The notes: a model not told the origin generated them from the letters alone. A stretch of DNA of 64,000 nucleotides from Flavobacteriaceae bacterium YJPT1-3 (GCA_029866965.1 CP123444.1:62001-126000); one strand, 5' to 3'; positions 41,758 to 53,543 are shown, numbered from the stretch's first letter. Made by a program: numbers and translations.

Positions 41758-44700
41758 TTAATTAAAGTTGACTTCCTGCTTTTCAGCGGTCAGTTCTTCC
41801 AACTCTTCCTTGCTGCCTACGATGATGTGATCGTATCTGCGCATTCCGGTACCAGCCGGGATACGGTGTCCTACGATAACATTCTCCTTCAGACCTTCTA
41901 AGGTGTCGACTTTGGCGGCTACCGCTGCCTCGTTCAATACCTTGGTTGTTTCCTGGAAGGATGCAGCAGAAATAAACGACTTGGTTTGTAGTGATGCACG
42001 AGTGATCCCTTGCAAGACTGGAGTCGCTGTTGCCGGCACTACTTCACGAGCAGTGACCAGATTTTTGTCTTCGCGACGTAGGATGCTATTGGCATCTCTA
42101 AGCTCACGAGGAGAAATGATCTGACCCGCTTTAAGCGTTTCTGACTCACCAGCGTCCTCAACCACCATCATTCCAAAAATCGCATCGTTCTCTTCAATAA
42201 AGTCAGAGGTATGTACCAATTGATTTTCTAAGAAAATCGTATCACCCGGATCCTGAATACGCACTTTACGCATCATTTGACGAACGACCACCTCAAAGTG
42301 CTTGTCGTTGATCTTCACACCCTGCAAACGATAGACTTCCTGAACCTCATTCACCAGGTACTGCTGTACCGCTGATGGACCTTTGATCGAAAGGATATCA
42401 TTAGGGGTCACTGAACCATCAGATAATGGCATTCCCGCTCTCACATAATCATTTTCCTGTACCAGGATTTGATTAGAAAGTTTTACCAGGTATTTCTTGA
42501 CTTCACCCAATTTCGATTCTACGATGATCTCGCGATTACCTCGCTTGATTTTACCGAAAGAAACTACACCATCAATCTCACTAACCACAGCCGGGTTGGA
42601 TGGATTACGAGCCTCGAACAATTCGGTCACTCGTGGAAGACCTCCGGTAATATCCCCTGCTTTCGCAGACTTACGTGGAATCTTCACCAAGACTTTACCG
42701 ATCTTGATCTTATCTCCGTCATCTACCATCAAGTGGGCACCCACAGGTAGGTTATACGAACGAATAACTTCTCCTTTCTTCCCTTCGATATGCAGGGTTG
42801 GGATCAGCTTTTTATTTCTAGATTCAGAAATTACTTTTTCCTGGAAGCCGGTTTGTTCATCCGTTTCCACCTGATACGTAACTCCTTGCTCAATATTCTC
42901 ATACTTGATCTTACCGGCAAATTCTGAAATGATCACTCCGTTATAGGGATCCCATTGACAGATCACATCGCCTTTCTTGACCTTGGTACCTTCCTCCATA
43001 AAGAGTTGGGAACCGTAAGGAATGTTGTTGGTACTCAACACGATTCCGGTCTTAGCGTCGGTAATTTTGGCTTCTGAAGTACGTGAAATCACGATCTGAG
43101 CCTTATTTCCATCGCTATCCTCTCCATCTACGGTTTTCAGATCATCGATTTCAAGAACACCGTCAAATTTGGCGACCAATTTGTTCTCTTCAGAGATGTT
43201 ACCTGCAATACCTCCAACGTGGAAGGTACGTAGCGTAAGCTGAGTACCCGGTTCTCCAATGGACTGAGCCGCAACTACACCTACAGCCTCTCCAATCTGA
43301 ACCATCTTATTGGTGGCCAGATTACGACCGTAACATTTCACACAGATTCCCTTAGGCGCCTCGCAGGTCAAAGCGGAACGAACCTCTACGGTTTCAATGG
43401 GCGCTTTACTGATCTCAGCGGCGATCTTTTCATCAATCAGATCTCCTGCACTTACGATGACCTCATTGTTCAATGGGTTGATCACATCGTTTAGTGAAGT
43501 TCGACCAATGATTCGATCTTCCAGGGTCTCAATGACCTCTTCATTCTTTTTGAGTGCAGCGACTTCAATACCTCTTAAGGTATCACAATCTTCACTGTTC
43601 ACGATCACGTCTTGAGAAACATCTACCAGTCGACGGGTTAAGTATCCAGCATCTGCCGTTTTTAATGCGGTATCTGCAAGACCTTTACGCGCCCCGTGAG
43701 TAGAAATAAAGTACTCGAGAATCGAAAGACCTTCTTTAAAGTTCGCGAGAATCGGGTTCTCGATAATCGCTCCACCGCCATCGTTGGATTTTTTCGGCTT
43801 AGCCATCAATCCACGCATTCCAGTCAGCTGACGGATCTGTTCTTTAGATCCACGAGCTCCAGAATCCAACATCATGTATACCGAGTTGAATCCTTGCTGG
43901 TCCTCACGAATTCGCTTCATCGCCAATTCAGTAAGGGTAGCATTGGTAGAGGTCCATACATCAATAACCTGATTGTAACGCTCAGTGTTGGTGATGAGAC
44001 CCATGTTATAACTTGACATGATCTGCTCTACCTGTCCGTTGGCATCGTCAATCATCGCGCTCTTTTCTTCCGGGATGATAATATCTCCTAGGGAGAACGA
44101 AAGACCTCCTTTAAAGGCGTATCCGTATCCCATGGTTTTGATCATATCCAGGAAGTCAGCTGTACGAGGTACACTGGTCAATTTCAGTACGTTACCAATA
44201 ACATCACGCAGCGCCTTCTTCGTCAGTACTTCGTTGATGAAACCAGCTTCTTCCGGTACTGCTTCATTGAACAATACACGACCTACCGTGGTCTCGATGA
44301 TCTTATTGACGAGTTCACCTTCTTCATTGAAGTCCTTTGCACGAACCTTGATTATGGCGTTGATATCCACAATCCCTTCGTTGTAAGCGATGGTAACTTC
44401 CTCTGCAGAATAGAAGGTAATGCCTTCACCTTTCACCGGGTATTCCTTCGTACTCTTACGTGCCTTGGTCATGTAATACAGACCCAGAACCATATCCTGA
44501 GAAGGTACCGTTACCGGTGCCCCGTTGGCAGGGTTCAAAATATTATGAGAAGCCAGCATCAATAGCTGCGCTTCCAGAATAGCTTCCGGTCCTAAAGGCA
44601 GGTGTACCGCCATTTGATCCCCATCAAAGTCGGCGTTAAATGCCGTACAGACTAAGGGGTGTAACTGGATCGCTTTTCCTTCGATCAATTTGGGCTGGAA

Positions 44701-46059
44701 GGCCTGGATTCCTAAACGGTGCAAGGTAGGAGCACGGTTCAAGAGTACAGGATGTCCTTTCAAGACATTTTCTAGAATGTCCCAAACAACCGGTTCTTTT
44801 TTATCAATGATCTTTTTCGCCGACTTTACCGTCTTTACGATTCCGCGCTCAATGAGCTTACGGATCACAAAAGGCTTGTACAGCTCAGCGGCCATATCCT
44901 TAGGAAGACCACATTCAAATAATTTCAACTCCGGTCCAACAACGATCACCGAACGTGCTGAATAATCCACACGTTTACCCAATAGGTTTTGACGGAAACG
45001 TCCTTGCTTTCCTTTTAGGGAGTCAGAAAGTGACTTTAGTGGTCGGTTGCTGTCGGTCTTAACCGCAGAAGACTTACGTGTGTTATCAAACAAGGAGTCT
45101 ACTGACTCTTGCAACATACGCTTCTCATTACGCAAGATCACCTCCGGTGCTTTAATCTCCATCAATCGCTTTAAACGGTTGTTACGGATAATCACACGAC
45201 GATACAAGTCATTTAAGTCTGAAGTCGCAAAACGTCCTCCATCCAATGGCACCAAAGGGCGCAATTCTGGTGGGATGACGGGAACTACCTTCATGATCAT
45301 CCACTCCGGTAAGTTCTCTCTGTTCTTGTTGGAATCGCGTAAGGCCTCCACCACTTGCAAACGCTTCAACGCTTCCGTTTTACGCTGCTTAGAGGTTTCG
45401 TTGTTCGCCTTATGGCGCAATTCATAAGATAGATCGTTAAGATCGATGCGACGCAACAGCTCAATCAAGCATTCTGCACCCATCTTAGCGATAAATTTGT
45501 TTGGATCACTATCCTCCAGATACTGATTCTCCTGCGGTAGCGTTTCCATGATATTCAGGTACTCCTCCTCGGTCAGGAAGTCCATTTTCTGAACTTCTTC
45601 TCCATCTTCATTCTTGGCAATACCCGGCTGGATCACTACGTAACGCTCGTAGTAGATGATCATGTCTAATTTCTTAGACGGTAAGCCTAAAAGGTATCCA
45701 ATTTTGTTTGGAAGACTTCTGAAATACCAGATGTGCGCTACAGGAACCACCAGGTTGATATGTCCTACGCGGTCACGACGGACTTTCTTCTCAGTCACCT
45801 CTACACCACATCGGTCACAGACGATGCCCTTATATCGAATACGCTTGTATTTTCCACAGGCACACTCATAATCCTTTACTGGACCAAAAATGCGCTCACA
45901 GAATAAACCATCCCGTTCCGGCTTGTGCGTTCGGTAGTTGATGGTTTCTGGTTTAAGCACTTCCCCTCGAGATTCAGCCAAAATCGCTTCGGGAGACGCT
46001 AAGCCTATAGAGATTTTGTTAAATCGAGGCTGGGTATTTTTATCATTATGTCTTGTCAT
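41758..46059 (-). CDS. rpoC: DNA-directed RNA polymerase beta' subunit
   Basis: 1,433 aa, the normal length for this phylum. The catalytic Mg motif [12 protein letters not shown] is present (about residue 468). The N-terminal zinc finger [20 protein letters not shown] and the second zinc site with [14 protein letters not shown] are intact, as are the trigger-loop region ([28 protein letters not shown]) and the bridge helix. The gene follows rpoB at 63 bp; the spacer carries a perfect GCTTTCGCGAAAGC palindrome. ATG 46059 fits the conserved N-terminus. Confidence 0.98.
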   Translation of the reverse strand: MTRHNDKNTQPRFNKISIGLASPEAILAESRGEVLKPETINYRTHKPERDGLFCERIFGPVKDYECACGKYKRIRYKGIVCDRCGVEVTEKKVRRDRVGHINLVVPVAHIWYFRSLPNKIGYLLGLPSKKLDMIIYYERYVVIQPGIAKNEDGEEVQKMDFLTEEEYLNIMETLPQENQYLEDSDPNKFIAKMGAECLIELLRRIDLNDLSYELRHKANNETSKQRKTEALKRLQVVEALRDSNKNRENLPEWMIMKVVPVIPPELRPLVPLDGGRFATSDLNDLYRRVIIRNNRLKRLMEIKAPEVILRNEKRMLQESVDSLFDNTRKSSAVKTDSNRPLKSLSDSLKGKQGRFRQNLLGKRVDYSARSVIVVGPELKLFECGLPKDMAAELYKPFVIRKLIERGIVKTVKSAKKIIDKKEPVVWDILENVLKGHPVLLNRAPTLHRLGIQAFQPKLIEGKAIQLHPLVCTAFNADFDGDQMAVHLPLGPEAILEAQLLMLASHNILNPANGAPVTVPSQDMVLGLYYMTKARKSTKEYPVKGEGITFYSAEEVTIAYNEGIVDINAIIKVRAKDFNEEGELVNKIIETTVGRVLFNEAVPEEAGFINEVLTKKALRDVIGNVLKLTSVPRTADFLDMIKTMGYGYAFKGGLSFSLGDIIIPEEKSAMIDDANGQVEQIMSSYNMGLITNTERYNQVIDVWTSTNATLTELAMKRIREDQQGFNSVYMMLDSGARGSKEQIRQLTGMRGLMAKPKKSNDGGGAIIENPILANFKEGLSILEYFISTHGARKGLADTALKTADAGYLTRRLVDVSQDVIVNSEDCDTLRGIEVAALKKNEEVIETLEDRIIGRTSLNDVINPLNNEVIVSAGDLIDEKIAAEISKAPIETVEVRSALTCEAPKGICVKCYGRNLATNKMVQIGEAVGVVAAQSIGEPGTQLTLRTFHVGGIAGNISEENKLVAKFDGVLEIDDLKTVDGEDSDGNKAQIVISRTSEAKITDAKTGIVLSTNNIPYGSQLFMEEGTKVKKGDVICQWDPYNGVIISEFAGKIKYENIEQGVTYQVETDEQTGFQEKVISESRNKKLIPTLHIEGKKGEVIRSYNLPVGAHLMVDDGDKIKIGKVLVKIPRKSAKAGDITGGLPRVTELFEARNPSNPAVVSEIDGVVSFGKIKRGNREIIVESKLGEVKKYLVKLSNQILVQENDYVRAGMPLSDGSVTPNDILSIKGPSAVQQYLVNEVQEVYRLQGVKINDKHFEVVVRQMMRKVRIQDPGDTIFLENQLVHTSDFIEENDAIFGMMVVEDAGESETLKAGQIISPRELRDANSILRREDKNLVTAREVVPATATPVLQGITRASLQTKSFISAASFQETTKVLNEAAVAAKVDTLEGLKENVIVGHRIPAGTGMRRYDHIIVGSKEELEELTAEKQEVNFN

Positions 46060-46101
46060 GATACAAGTAATTCTATTAAAATATGTTTCTTGGGAGATTA
46101 C

Positions 46102-46115
46102 GCTTTCGCGAAAGC
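46102..46115. repeat. Palindromic repeat GCTTTCGCGAAAGC, copy 6 (rpoB-rpoC spacer)
   Basis: Perfect copy in the 63-bp rpoB-rpoC spacer, 7 bp after the rpoB stop codon. As RNA it can form a 5-bp or longer hairpin between two co-transcribed genes. Confidence 0.9.
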
Positions 46116-46122
46116 ATACTCC

Positions 46123-49100
46123 TTACTCCTCCAAACGAATATCGAGACCTAAACCTTTCAGTTCGTGCATCAATACGTTGAATGATTCCGGCAATCCGGG
46201 CTCTGGCATCGGCTCGCCTTTAACGATACTCTCGTACGTTTTGGCACGGCCTACGACATCATCTGATTTTACAGTCAAGATTTCACGCAAGGTGCTGGAC
46301 GCCCCATAGGCTTCCAGGGCCCATACCTCCATCTCACCAAATCGCTGTCCACCAAACTGCGCTTTACCTCCAAGGGGCTGCTGAGTGATGAGCGAGTAAG
46401 GTCCGATAGAACGCGCGTGCATCTTATCATCTACCATGTGGCCCAATTTCAGCATATAGATCACCCCTACAGTTGCCGGTTGATCAAAACGCTGTCCGGT
46501 TCCTCCGTCATACAGGTAGGTATGTCCAAAGCGAGGTACTCCGGCTTCATCGGTCAATTCATTGATCTGGTCCAATGTCGCTCCGTCAAAAATTGGCGTT
46601 GCAAAGGTTTTACCCAGTTTCTGACCGGCCCAGCCCAATACGGTTTCGTAGATCTGACCAATGTTCATTCGGGAAGGTACACCCAATGGATTCAATACGA
46701 TATCCACCGGTGTTCCATCTTCTAAGAATGGCATGTCTTCCTGACGAACGATACGAGCCACAATACCTTTGTTACCGTGACGTCCCGCCATCTTATCCCC
46801 AACTTTAAGCTTACGCTTTTTGGCGATGTAGACTTTAGCCAGTTTGATTACTCCTGCAGGAAGTTCATCTCCCACAGAGATCGTAAACTTCTCTCTACGT
46901 AGATTTCCCTGCAGATCATTCTCTTTGATCTTGTAGTTGTGCAACAACTCAGAGATCATCGCATTGGTGTCGTCATCTGTAGTCCACGTACCTTGGGTAA
47001 GGTGGGTGTAGTCATCCACAGAATTCAACATCTTTAAGGTGAATTTCTTTCCTTTTGGAAGAATTTCTTCGCCCAGATCATTCTTCACGCCCTGAGCGGT
47101 TTTACCATTCACTAATTTGAACAATTTCTCCACCAGGATCGCTTTCAGATCATCAAACTTTCCGTCGTATTCGGCCTCCAGTTTCGCGATGTCTTCTTTA
47201 TCCTGTGCGCGTTTCCGCTTGTCTTTGATAGCACGGGCGAACAATTTCTTGTCGATCACCACTCCGCGTAGGGATGGAGATGCTTTTAAGGAAGCATCCT
47301 TCACGTCACCGGCTTTATCTCCAAAGATCGCACGAAGTAATTTTTCTTCCGGCGTTGGATCAGATTCCCCTTTAGGCGTGATCTTACCAATAAGAATGTC
47401 TCCAGGCTTCACTTCTGCACCAATACGGATCATTCCGTACTCATCCAGATCTTTAGTCGCCTCTTCAGACACGTTAGGAATATCATTGGTCAACTCTTCG
47501 TTACCCAATTTGGTATCCCGAACATCTAAAGAATACTCATCTACGTGGATGGAAGTAAAGATATCCTCACGGACTACCTTTTCAGAGATTACGATCGCAT
47601 CCTCAAAGTTATACCCTTTCCAAGGCATAAAGGCCACTTTCATGTTACGTCCAAGGGCCAATTCGCCTTTTTCCGTAGCATAACCCTGACACAATACCTG
47701 GCCTTTTTTCACACGGTCTCCCTTGCTCACGATAGGCTTCAGGTTGATGGATGTACCCTGGTTGGTCTTTCTAAATTTGATCAGATCATACGACTTTTCA
47801 TCTTCATCAAAGCTCACCAGACGCTCATCATCGGTACGGTCGTACTTGATGATGATTTTTTCTGCATCCACATAATCTACTACTCCTTCTCCTTCTGCGT
47901 TGATCAAGACACGAGAATCAGAGGCCACCTGGCGCTCTAATCCGGTTCCAACGATAGGGGCGTCAGCACGCAATAAAGGCACGGCCTGGCGCATCATGTT
48001 TGATCCCATCAAAGCTCGGTTTGCATCATCATGCTCCAGGAATGGAATCAATGAAGCGGAGATCGACGCGATCTGGTTTGGAGAAACATCGGCATAGTGC
48101 ACGCTAGAGGATTCAACCACCGGGAAGTCACCTTCCATACGAGCAATTACTTTTTCCTCTTCAATGGTTCCGTCATCCGTCATGGGGTTGTTCGCCTGAG
48201 CGATCAACATGCCTTCTTCTTCTTCCGCACTCAGGTACTGAGGCGTTGATTTAAGGTCAATCTTTCCGTTTTCAACCTTGCGGTATGGCGTCTCAATGAA
48301 GCCCATATTATTCACTTTGGCGTAGACCGAAAGGGAAGAGATCAAACCAATGTTTGGTCCTTCAGGGGTTTCAATAGGACAAAGACGACCATAATGCGTG
48401 TAGTGTACGTCACGCACCTCGAATCCGGCACGCTCTCTGGATAAACCACCAGGCCCAAGAGCCGATAAACGGCGCTTGTGGGTGATCTCTGCTAATGGAT
48501 TGGTTTGATCCATAAACTGAGATAGCTGATTGGTACCAAAGAATGAATTGATCACCGAAGACAAGGTCTTGGCGTTAATCAAGTCGATGGGTGTAAATAC
48601 CTCATTGTCCCGTACGTTCATACGTTCGCGGATGGTTCTCGCCATACGGGCAAGACCCACGCCGAACTGAGAAGACAACTGCTCCCCAACGGTACGCACA
48701 CGACGGTTAGACAAGTGATCGATATCATCAATCTCCGCTTTAGAGTTGATCAATTCGATCAAATACTTCACGATGGTAATGATATCTTCTTTGGTAAGCA
48801 CCTGCTTATCCGCTCCAATATCAAGACCTAATTTTTTATTCATTCGATAACGCCCTACCTCACCCAGGTTATAACGCTGATCGGAGAAGAACAATTTATC
48901 GATAATTCCACGAGCCGTTTCCTCATCTGGCGGCTCTGCATTACGCAATTGACGATAGATATGCTCAACTGCTTCTTTTTCGGAATTTGTAGGATCCTTT
49001 TGAAGTGTATTGTGAATAATGGCGTAGTCAGCCATTTGGTTATCCTCTTTGTGTAGCAGGATCGTTTTTGCCCCTGCCTCCAGGATCTCTTCAACATGTT

Positions 49101-49941
49101 CCTTTTCCAGTACTGTATCTCGATCTAAGACGATCTCGTTACGCTCGATAGAAACAACCTCACCGGTATCTTCATCTACGAAGTCCTCATGCCAGGTATT
49201 CAATACACGGGCTGCTAATTTGCGACCCAGGTACTTCTTTAATCCGGTCTTAGACACCTTGACCTCTTCTGCAAGATCGAAGATCTCGAGGATATCCTTA
49301 TCGCGTTCAAAACCGATGGCTCGGAACAAGGTGGTTACCGGTAACTTTTTCTTACGGTCGATATAGGCGTACATAACGCTATTGATATCGGTGGCAAATT
49401 CGATCCAGGATCCTTTAAATGGAATCACTCGAGCCGAATACAATTTAGTCCCGTTAGCGTGGAAAGACTGTCCAAAGAATACGCCCGGTGAACGGTGTAG
49501 CTGAGAAACGACAACGCGCTCTGCACCGTTGATGACGAAGGTTCCACTAGGCGTCATATAGGGAATAGTCCCTAAGTAAACATCCTGTACAATGGTTTCA
49601 AAGTCTTCGTGCTCTTCATCAGTACAGTAAAGTTTCAATCGTGCTTTAAGCGGCACACTATAGGTGAGTCCTCGCTCAATACACTCTTGAATGGTATATC
49701 GTGGTGGATCAACAAAGTAATCCAAGAATTCTAGTACAAAGTTGTTACGGGTATCCGTAATGGGAAAATTCTCCAGAAAAGTATTGTAGAGTCCCTCATT
49801 ACCGCGCTCTTCAGATTTAGTTTCCAACTGGAAAAAGTCTTGGAAAGACTTGATCTGGATATCTAAAAAGTCAGGGTATTCGGGTCTGTTCTTTACCGAT
49901 GAGAAATTGATTCTTTCAGCCTGTTTTGCTTGCATCTTCAA
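46123..49941 (-). CDS. rpoB: DNA-directed RNA polymerase beta subunit
   Basis: 1,272 aa, normal for Flavobacteriia. The rifampicin region reads [32 protein letters not shown], with the sensitive-type residues at the main resistance positions (Asp in FMDQ, His in THKRR, Ser in LSALG). The C-terminal region with [26 protein letters not shown] is intact. ATG 49941 or 49935 ([11 protein letters not shown]) may be the start. It lies 195 bp after rplL, with a large hairpin in between, and 63 bp before rpoC. Confidence 0.98.
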   Translation of the reverse strand: MKMQAKQAERINFSSVKNRPEYPDFLDIQIKSFQDFFQLETKSEERGNEGLYNTFLENFPITDTRNNFVLEFLDYFVDPPRYTIQECIERGLTYSVPLKARLKLYCTDEEHEDFETIVQDVYLGTIPYMTPSGTFVINGAERVVVSQLHRSPGVFFGQSFHANGTKLYSARVIPFKGSWIEFATDINSVMYAYIDRKKKLPVTTLFRAIGFERDKDILEIFDLAEEVKVSKTGLKKYLGRKLAARVLNTWHEDFVDEDTGEVVSIERNEIVLDRDTVLEKEHVEEILEAGAKTILLHKEDNQMADYAIIHNTLQKDPTNSEKEAVEHIYRQLRNAEPPDEETARGIIDKLFFSDQRYNLGEVGRYRMNKKLGLDIGADKQVLTKEDIITIVKYLIELINSKAEIDDIDHLSNRRVRTVGEQLSSQFGVGLARMARTIRERMNVRDNEVFTPIDLINAKTLSSVINSFFGTNQLSQFMDQTNPLAEITHKRRLSALGPGGLSRERAGFEVRDVHYTHYGRLCPIETPEGPNIGLISSLSVYAKVNNMGFIETPYRKVENGKIDLKSTPQYLSAEEEEGMLIAQANNPMTDDGTIEEEKVIARMEGDFPVVESSSVHYADVSPNQIASISASLIPFLEHDDANRALMGSNMMRQAVPLLRADAPIVGTGLERQVASDSRVLINAEGEGVVDYVDAEKIIIKYDRTDDERLVSFDEDEKSYDLIKFRKTNQGTSINLKPIVSKGDRVKKGQVLCQGYATEKGELALGRNMKVAFMPWKGYNFEDAIVISEKVVREDIFTSIHVDEYSLDVRDTKLGNEELTNDIPNVSEEATKDLDEYGMIRIGAEVKPGDILIGKITPKGESDPTPEEKLLRAIFGDKAGDVKDASLKASPSLRGVVIDKKLFARAIKDKRKRAQDKEDIAKLEAEYDGKFDDLKAILVEKLFKLVNGKTAQGVKNDLGEEILPKGKKFTLKMLNSVDDYTHLTQGTWTTDDDTNAMISELLHNYKIKENDLQGNLRREKFTISVGDELPAGVIKLAKVYIAKKRKLKVGDKMAGRHGNKGIVARIVRQEDMPFLEDGTPVDIVLNPLGVPSRMNIGQIYETVLGWAGQKLGKTFATPIFDGATLDQINELTDEAGVPRFGHTYLYDGGTGQRFDQPATVGVIYMLKLGHMVDDKMHARSIGPYSLITQQPLGGKAQFGGQRFGEMEVWALEAYGASSTLREILTVKSDDVVGRAKTYESIVKGEPMPEPGLPESFNVLMHELKGLGLDIRLEE

Positions 49942-50067
49942 CGAACGGAATTAAATTAAAATTGGAACACTCTACCTTTGAGAGCGCCTTGTACGATTCT
50001 ATTTTTAAGTGTTTAATCGTCAGTCCACTAAGGGGTCGCAATAAGGGAATTCTTATATACGACAAAT

Positions 50068-50114
50068 GGTTTAGGTCGAAATAGACTCTTTTGAGAAGCC
50101 TATTGACCTAAACC
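50068..50114 (-). promoter_or_regulatory. Large hairpin in the rplL-rpoB spacer
   Basis: GGTTTAGGTC (50114-50105) pairs with GACCTAAACC (50077-50068); an inner 5-bp stem CTATT/AATAG continues after a 2-nt bulge, with a loop of about 15 nt. No T-run follows in the rpoB direction, so it is not a full intrinsic terminator. The position is the same as the E. coli rplL-rpoB attenuator and RNase III site. Role inferred. Confidence 0.6.
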
Positions 50115-50136
50115 TTTGTATAATTATAGATGGAGC

Positions 50137-50511
50137 TTACTTAAGCTCAACCTCAGCACCTGCTTCTTCTAATTGAGCTTTAAGCGCTTCAGCCTCATCT
50201 TTTGCAATTCCTTCTTTAATTGGAGAAGGAGCGTTGTCTACTAGTTCTTTAGCATCCTTAAGACCAGCTCCGGTTAATTCCTTCACTAGTTTTACAACTG
50301 CAAGTTTAGAAGCTCCAGCTGCTTTTAGGATTACGTCAAACTCAGTTTGAGCTTCACCAGCATCTTCACCACCGGCTGCAGGTCCTGCAACGGCTACAGC
50401 TGCTGCTGCGGGCTCAATACCGTATTCATCTTTTAAAATTGTAGCTAATTCGTTTACCTCTTTTACGGTAAGATTAACCAGTTGTTCTGCGAATTCTTTC
50501 AAATCTGCCAT
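50137..50511 (-). CDS. rplL: 50S ribosomal protein L7/L12
   Basis: 124 aa. The stalk protein: an N-terminal dimerisation helix pair ([26 protein letters not shown]), an Ala/Gly-rich hinge ([18 protein letters not shown]) and the C-terminal factor-binding domain ([35 protein letters not shown]). It recruits translation factors such as the EF-Tu encoded in the same block. It lies 47 bp after rplJ. Confidence 0.98.
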   Translation of the reverse strand: MADLKEFAEQLVNLTVKEVNELATILKDEYGIEPAAAAVAVAGPAAGGEDAGEAQTEFDVILKAAGASKLAVVKLVKELTGAGLKDAKELVDNAPSPIKEGIAKDEAEALKAQLEEAGAEVELK

Positions 50512-50558
50512 TTCTATCGTTTTAATTTAATTATATAAAAAATTGTGTGCGTACTTGT

Positions 50559-51080
50559 TTAGCCTTCCTTTTCGGAAAGGGTCTTGATGATTCCAGCCAG
50601 GGTTCCACCTCCTGATTTAAGAGCGCTGATAACGTTCTTAGCAGGCGATTGAAGCAATCCAACGATCTCTCCAATAAGCTCTTCACGAGACTTGATATCG
50701 ACCAGGGTATCCAATTGATTATCACCTACGAAAATCGCTTCTTCAATAAAAGCTCCTTTCAATAAAGGACGCTCTGATTTCTTGCGAAAATCTTTGATGA
50801 TCTTAGCCGGTGCATTACCGGTCTCAGACAACATCAGGGAAGTGTTTCCTTTCAGCGTTTCCGGAAGGGCTCCAAAATCTTTGTCTGATTTTTGCATTGC
50901 TTTTTCAAGCAAGGTGTTCTTAACCACTGCCAACTTTACTCCGGCTTTAAAGCAAGATCTTCTTAGTTTAGAAGTCTCTTCTGCATTCAAACCTGAGATG
51001 TCTGCTAAATAAATGTTGGAGCTTTCTCCTAACTGAGCAGTGATATCTTCTATTACTTGTGCTTTTTCTTCTCTTGTCAT
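50559..51080 (-). CDS. rplJ: 50S ribosomal protein L10
   Basis: 173 aa. Base of the ribosomal stalk; binds 23S rRNA through its N-terminal domain (YLADISGLNAEETSKLRRSCFKAGVKLAVVKNTLLEKA) and L7/L12 dimers through the C-terminal helix. In many bacteria the L10-L12 complex represses its own mRNA leader; here the gap to rplA is only 11 bp, so a leader site would have to lie inside rplA. Confidence 0.97.
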   Translation of the reverse strand: MTREEKAQVIEDITAQLGESSNIYLADISGLNAEETSKLRRSCFKAGVKLAVVKNTLLEKAMQKSDKDFGALPETLKGNTSLMLSETGNAPAKIIKDFRKKSERPLLKGAFIEEAIFVGDNQLDTLVDIKSREELIGEIVGLLQSPAKNVISALKSGGGTLAGIIKTLSEKEG

Positions 51081-51091
51081 GATCTTAAAGT

Positions 51092-51790
51092 TTACTCCTC
51101 AGCAAATCGTTTTGAATCTACTTCCACACTCGGACTCATGGTGCTGGACATAAAGATGCTCTTGATGTACACCCCTTTGGCCGCTTGTGGTTTCAACTTC
51201 ACTAACGTGGTTATTAATTCTCTTGCATTACCGGCGATCTTCGCAGCATCAAAAGATGCTTTTCCAATTGCGGCGTGAATGATACCGGTCTTATCCACTT
51301 TAAAATCAATCTTACCTGCTTTAACGTCAGATACAGCCTTCGCTACATCCATGGTTACCGTTCCCGTCTTCGGGTTAGGCATTAAGCCTCGTGGACCTAA
51401 TACACGTCCTAGTGGGCCTAATTTTCCCATTACGCTAGGCATGGTAATGATGACGTCTACATCAGTCCATCCGCCTTTGATTTTATCCAAATATTCGTCT
51501 AGACCCACATAGTCAGCTCCTGCTTCTTTCGCTTCAGCTTCTTTGTCTGGAGTCACCAACGCTAAAACTTTTACATCTTTACCGGTTCCATGAGGAAGGG
51601 TAACCACGCCGCGCACCATTTGATTGGCTTTACGTGGATCGACATTCAATCGAACCGCCAAATCAACAGAGGCGTCAAAGTTCTCGTTGCTTATTTCCTT
51701 GATCAAAGCTGAGGCTTCCGCTAAAGTATAGGCTTTTCCGTCCTCGATCTTTAGTTGAGCTTCCTTTTGCTTCTTTGTTACTTTTGCCAT
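51092..51790 (-). CDS. rplA: 50S ribosomal protein L1
   Basis: 232 aa, normal length. Forms the L1 stalk next to the E site. Conserved stretches: [51 protein letters not shown] and [22 protein letters not shown]. It lies 21 bp after rplK. L1 is the usual repressor of the L11-L1 mRNA; I did not find an obvious L1-binding mimic in the leader of rplK. Confidence 0.98.
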   Translation of the reverse strand: MAKVTKKQKEAQLKIEDGKAYTLAEASALIKEISNENFDASVDLAVRLNVDPRKANQMVRGVVTLPHGTGKDVKVLALVTPDKEAEAKEAGADYVGLDEYLDKIKGGWTDVDVIITMPSVMGKLGPLGRVLGPRGLMPNPKTGTVTMDVAKAVSDVKAGKIDFKVDKTGIIHAAIGKASFDAAKIAGNARELITTLVKLKPQAAKGVYIKSIFMSSTMSPSVEVDSKRFAEE

Positions 51791-51811
51791 TTTTACTTTT
51801 CTTTTTGGGTG

Positions 51812-52249
51812 TTAAAAAGGAGCATTTCCTCGTACGGTGATTCCCATTGAACGAGCCGTTCCTGCTACCATCTTCATTGCGCTCTCCAGAGTAAAGGCAT
51901 TTAGATCTACCATTTTATCCTCTGCGATCGCCTGAACTTGTTCCCAGGTTACTTTGGCTACTTTCTTACGGTTAGGCTCACCAGAACCGCTCTTCACTTT
52001 AGCTGCTTCCAACAATTGAACTGCTGCAGGAGGAGTCTTGATTACAAAGTCAAAAGACTTATCTCCATAGACAGTAATAACAACAGGAAGTACTTTACCG
52101 GCCTTATCCTGAGTTCGAGCATTGAATTGCTTACAGAACTCCATGATGTTTACACCGGCTGCACCTAAAGCAGGTCCTACTGGAGGGGAAGGGTTAGCCG
52201 CTCCTCCGCGTACTTGTAATTTAACAACCTTACTTACTTCTTTTGCCAT
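51812..52249 (-). CDS. rplK: 50S ribosomal protein L11
   Basis: 145 aa. Binds the GTPase-associated centre of 23S rRNA. Typical sequence: [21 protein letters not shown] near the N-terminus, [11 protein letters not shown], and a C-terminal RNA-binding domain with [16 protein letters not shown]. It follows nusG after 73 bp. The start context is A-rich (TTTTAAGAAATGGC-like) without a Shine-Dalgarno sequence. Confidence 0.98.
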   Translation of the reverse strand: MAKEVSKVVKLQVRGGAANPSPPVGPALGAAGVNIMEFCKQFNARTQDKAGKVLPVVITVYGDKSFDFVIKTPPAAVQLLEAAKVKSGSGEPNRKKVAKVTWEQVQAIAEDKMVDLNAFTLESAMKMVAGTARSMGITVRGNAPF

Positions 52250-52322
52250 TTCTTAAAATTTAGTTTGATATGTTCTCAAGTGGAAGCAGAAGAACCTATC
52301 CAAAAATATATGCGTAACAATT

Positions 52323-52883
52323 TTAAATTTTCTCTACTTGCATGTAGCTGAGTTCTAATGGCGTCTTTCTACCAAAGATCTTCACCATCACTTCCAGCTT
52401 ACGCTTGTCTTCGTTGATCTTTTCAACCGTTCCGTTAAATCCGTTGAATGGACCGTCTATTACTTTGATCGTCTCTCCGGTAGTAAACGGAATAGCCACA
52501 CCATCACTCTTCACTGCCAATTCGTCTACTTTACCAAGCATACGATTGACTTCACTTTTTCGGAGCGGTACAGGATCTCCTCCTTTAACCTCTCCTAAGA
52601 AACCGATCACGCCATTGATAGACTTGATCGTATGAGGGATCTCACCTCCTAAATGAGCTTTGATCATTACATACCCCGGAAAATACACACGCTCCTTGTT
52701 CACCTTTTTTCCGTTACGGATTTGGATGACCTTTTCAGTAGGCACAAGAACTTCTTCAATAAAATCTTCCAGGTTCAAACGAGCGATTTCCTGCTCAATA
52801 TACCCTTTGATCTTATTTTCTTGACCACTGACTGCGCGTACAACGTACCAGTGTTTTTTCGGACTATTTTTAACTTTTGCCAT
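52323..52883 (-). CDS. nusG: Transcription termination/antitermination protein NusG
   Basis: 186 aa. NGN domain (KHWYVVRAVSGQENKIKGYIEQEIA, VYFPGYVMIKAHLGGEIPHTIKSI) and C-terminal KOW domain (GETIKVIDGPFNGFNGTVEKINEDKRKLEVMVKIFGRKTPLELSYMQVEKI). It joins RNA polymerase to Rho or the ribosome and suppresses pausing. The gene lies 9 bp after secE. Confidence 0.97.
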   Translation of the reverse strand: MAKVKNSPKKHWYVVRAVSGQENKIKGYIEQEIARLNLEDFIEEVLVPTEKVIQIRNGKKVNKERVYFPGYVMIKAHLGGEIPHTIKSINGVIGFLGEVKGGDPVPLRKSEVNRMLGKVDELAVKSDGVAIPFTTGETIKVIDGPFNGFNGTVEKINEDKRKLEVMVKIFGRKTPLELSYMQVEKI

Positions 52884-52892
52884 GATTTAAGA

Positions 52893-53090
52893 TTACGCTC
52901 CTACCAATTCGAAGTATCCAGTGATAACTCGACTAAATACAGTATCGACTCCCCAGATCGCCAGGGAAAAAATAATGGAAAAGACCGCCACCGTTAACGT
53001 CAGACGTTGCGCTTCAGGAAGCGGAGTCCAGGTAACGTGGTTTCTCAATTCATTGTACGATTCTGATATGTAATTGATAAATCCAGCCAT
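52893..53090 (-). CDS. secE: Preprotein translocase subunit SecE
   Basis: 65 aa from ATG 53090 (MAGFINYISESYNELRNHVTWTP). An amphipathic N-terminal helix is followed by one membrane segment (LTVAVFSIIFSLAIWGVDTVF), the minimal SecE. It clamps SecY in the Sec translocon. The longer open frame runs back towards the tRNA-Trp gene and is not used. Located between tRNA-Trp and nusG as in many bacteria. Confidence 0.96.
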   Translation of the reverse strand: MAGFINYISESYNELRNHVTWTPLPEAQRLTLTVAVFSIIFSLAIWGVDTVFSRVITGYFELVGA

Positions 53091-53228
53091 AATTTTGTAT
53101 TCGCAACAGGATTTCCTGTTTTCTATTAGTTTTAAACTTCCAGAGTTTACCCTTAAGAAGTTCATACTGCCAGACTTTGAAGTGATCCCCTTGCGTTAAG
53201 GACATGCTTCTAGTCTCATTATTTGTTG

Positions 53229-53301
53229 CACGGGTTGAGAGGCTCGAACTCCCGACACCTGGTTTTGGAGACCAGTGCTCTACCAACTGAGCTAAACCCG
53301 T
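53229..53301 (-). tRNA. tRNA-Trp (CCA)
   Basis: 73 nt, anticodon CCA in loop CTCCAAA. Acceptor stem ACGGGTT/AACCCGT, T-loop GTTCGAG. Discriminator G; CCA is not encoded. Between tuf and secE. Confidence 0.97.
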
Positions 53302-53383
53302 AATTAAAATAAAAGAAAGCAGATCTTGTCGACGCTACACTTTTATTCTCTACCCGGTCTCCCTGTACGCCCAGTTCTGAGCT

Positions 53384-53401
53384 CTGCCTGCCGGCAGGCA
53401 G
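53384..53401. repeat. GC-rich palindrome CTGCCTGCCGGCAGGCAG
   Basis: Perfect 18-bp palindrome in the tuf/tRNA-Trp spacer, followed by small hairpins AACCC-GGGTT and CTACC-GGTAG. The same element is inserted twice in tRNA-Thr-tail repeats near 54.9 kb. Confidence 0.85.
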
Positions 53402-53490
53402 GTAAACCCGCAGATGGGTTAGCAGTGATTTTGCATCCCTACCAACAGGTAGCATAAAGCAAAACTACAGTCACCCCTTTTTTATAAGTC

Positions 53491-53521
53491 AAGGCGTCCC
53501 GCGACAAGCGCAGGACACCTT
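53491..53521 (-). other. Hairpin after tuf
   Basis: AAGGTGTCCTGCG pairs with CGCGGGACGCCTT on the minus strand (13 bp, two wobbles), 23 bp after the tuf stop codon. No T-run follows, so it may be an mRNA-stabilising or processing structure and not a terminator. Confidence 0.5.
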
Positions 53522-53543
53522 AAACCTATAAGCTAAACTTTAA

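Noticed and set aside
47117-47683. 188-aa plus-strand frame over rpoB
   Set aside because: Antisense shadow of the rpoB coding sequence, Ser-rich without motifs.
48460-48620. Rifampicin-resistance substitutions in rpoB
   Set aside because: The main resistance positions carry the sensitive-type residues.
53350-53363. 12-bp GGGAGACCGGGT shared in inverted orientation with the tRNA-Gly gene
   Set aside because: Too short and without further similarity; likely chance in GC-rich T-arm-like sequence.
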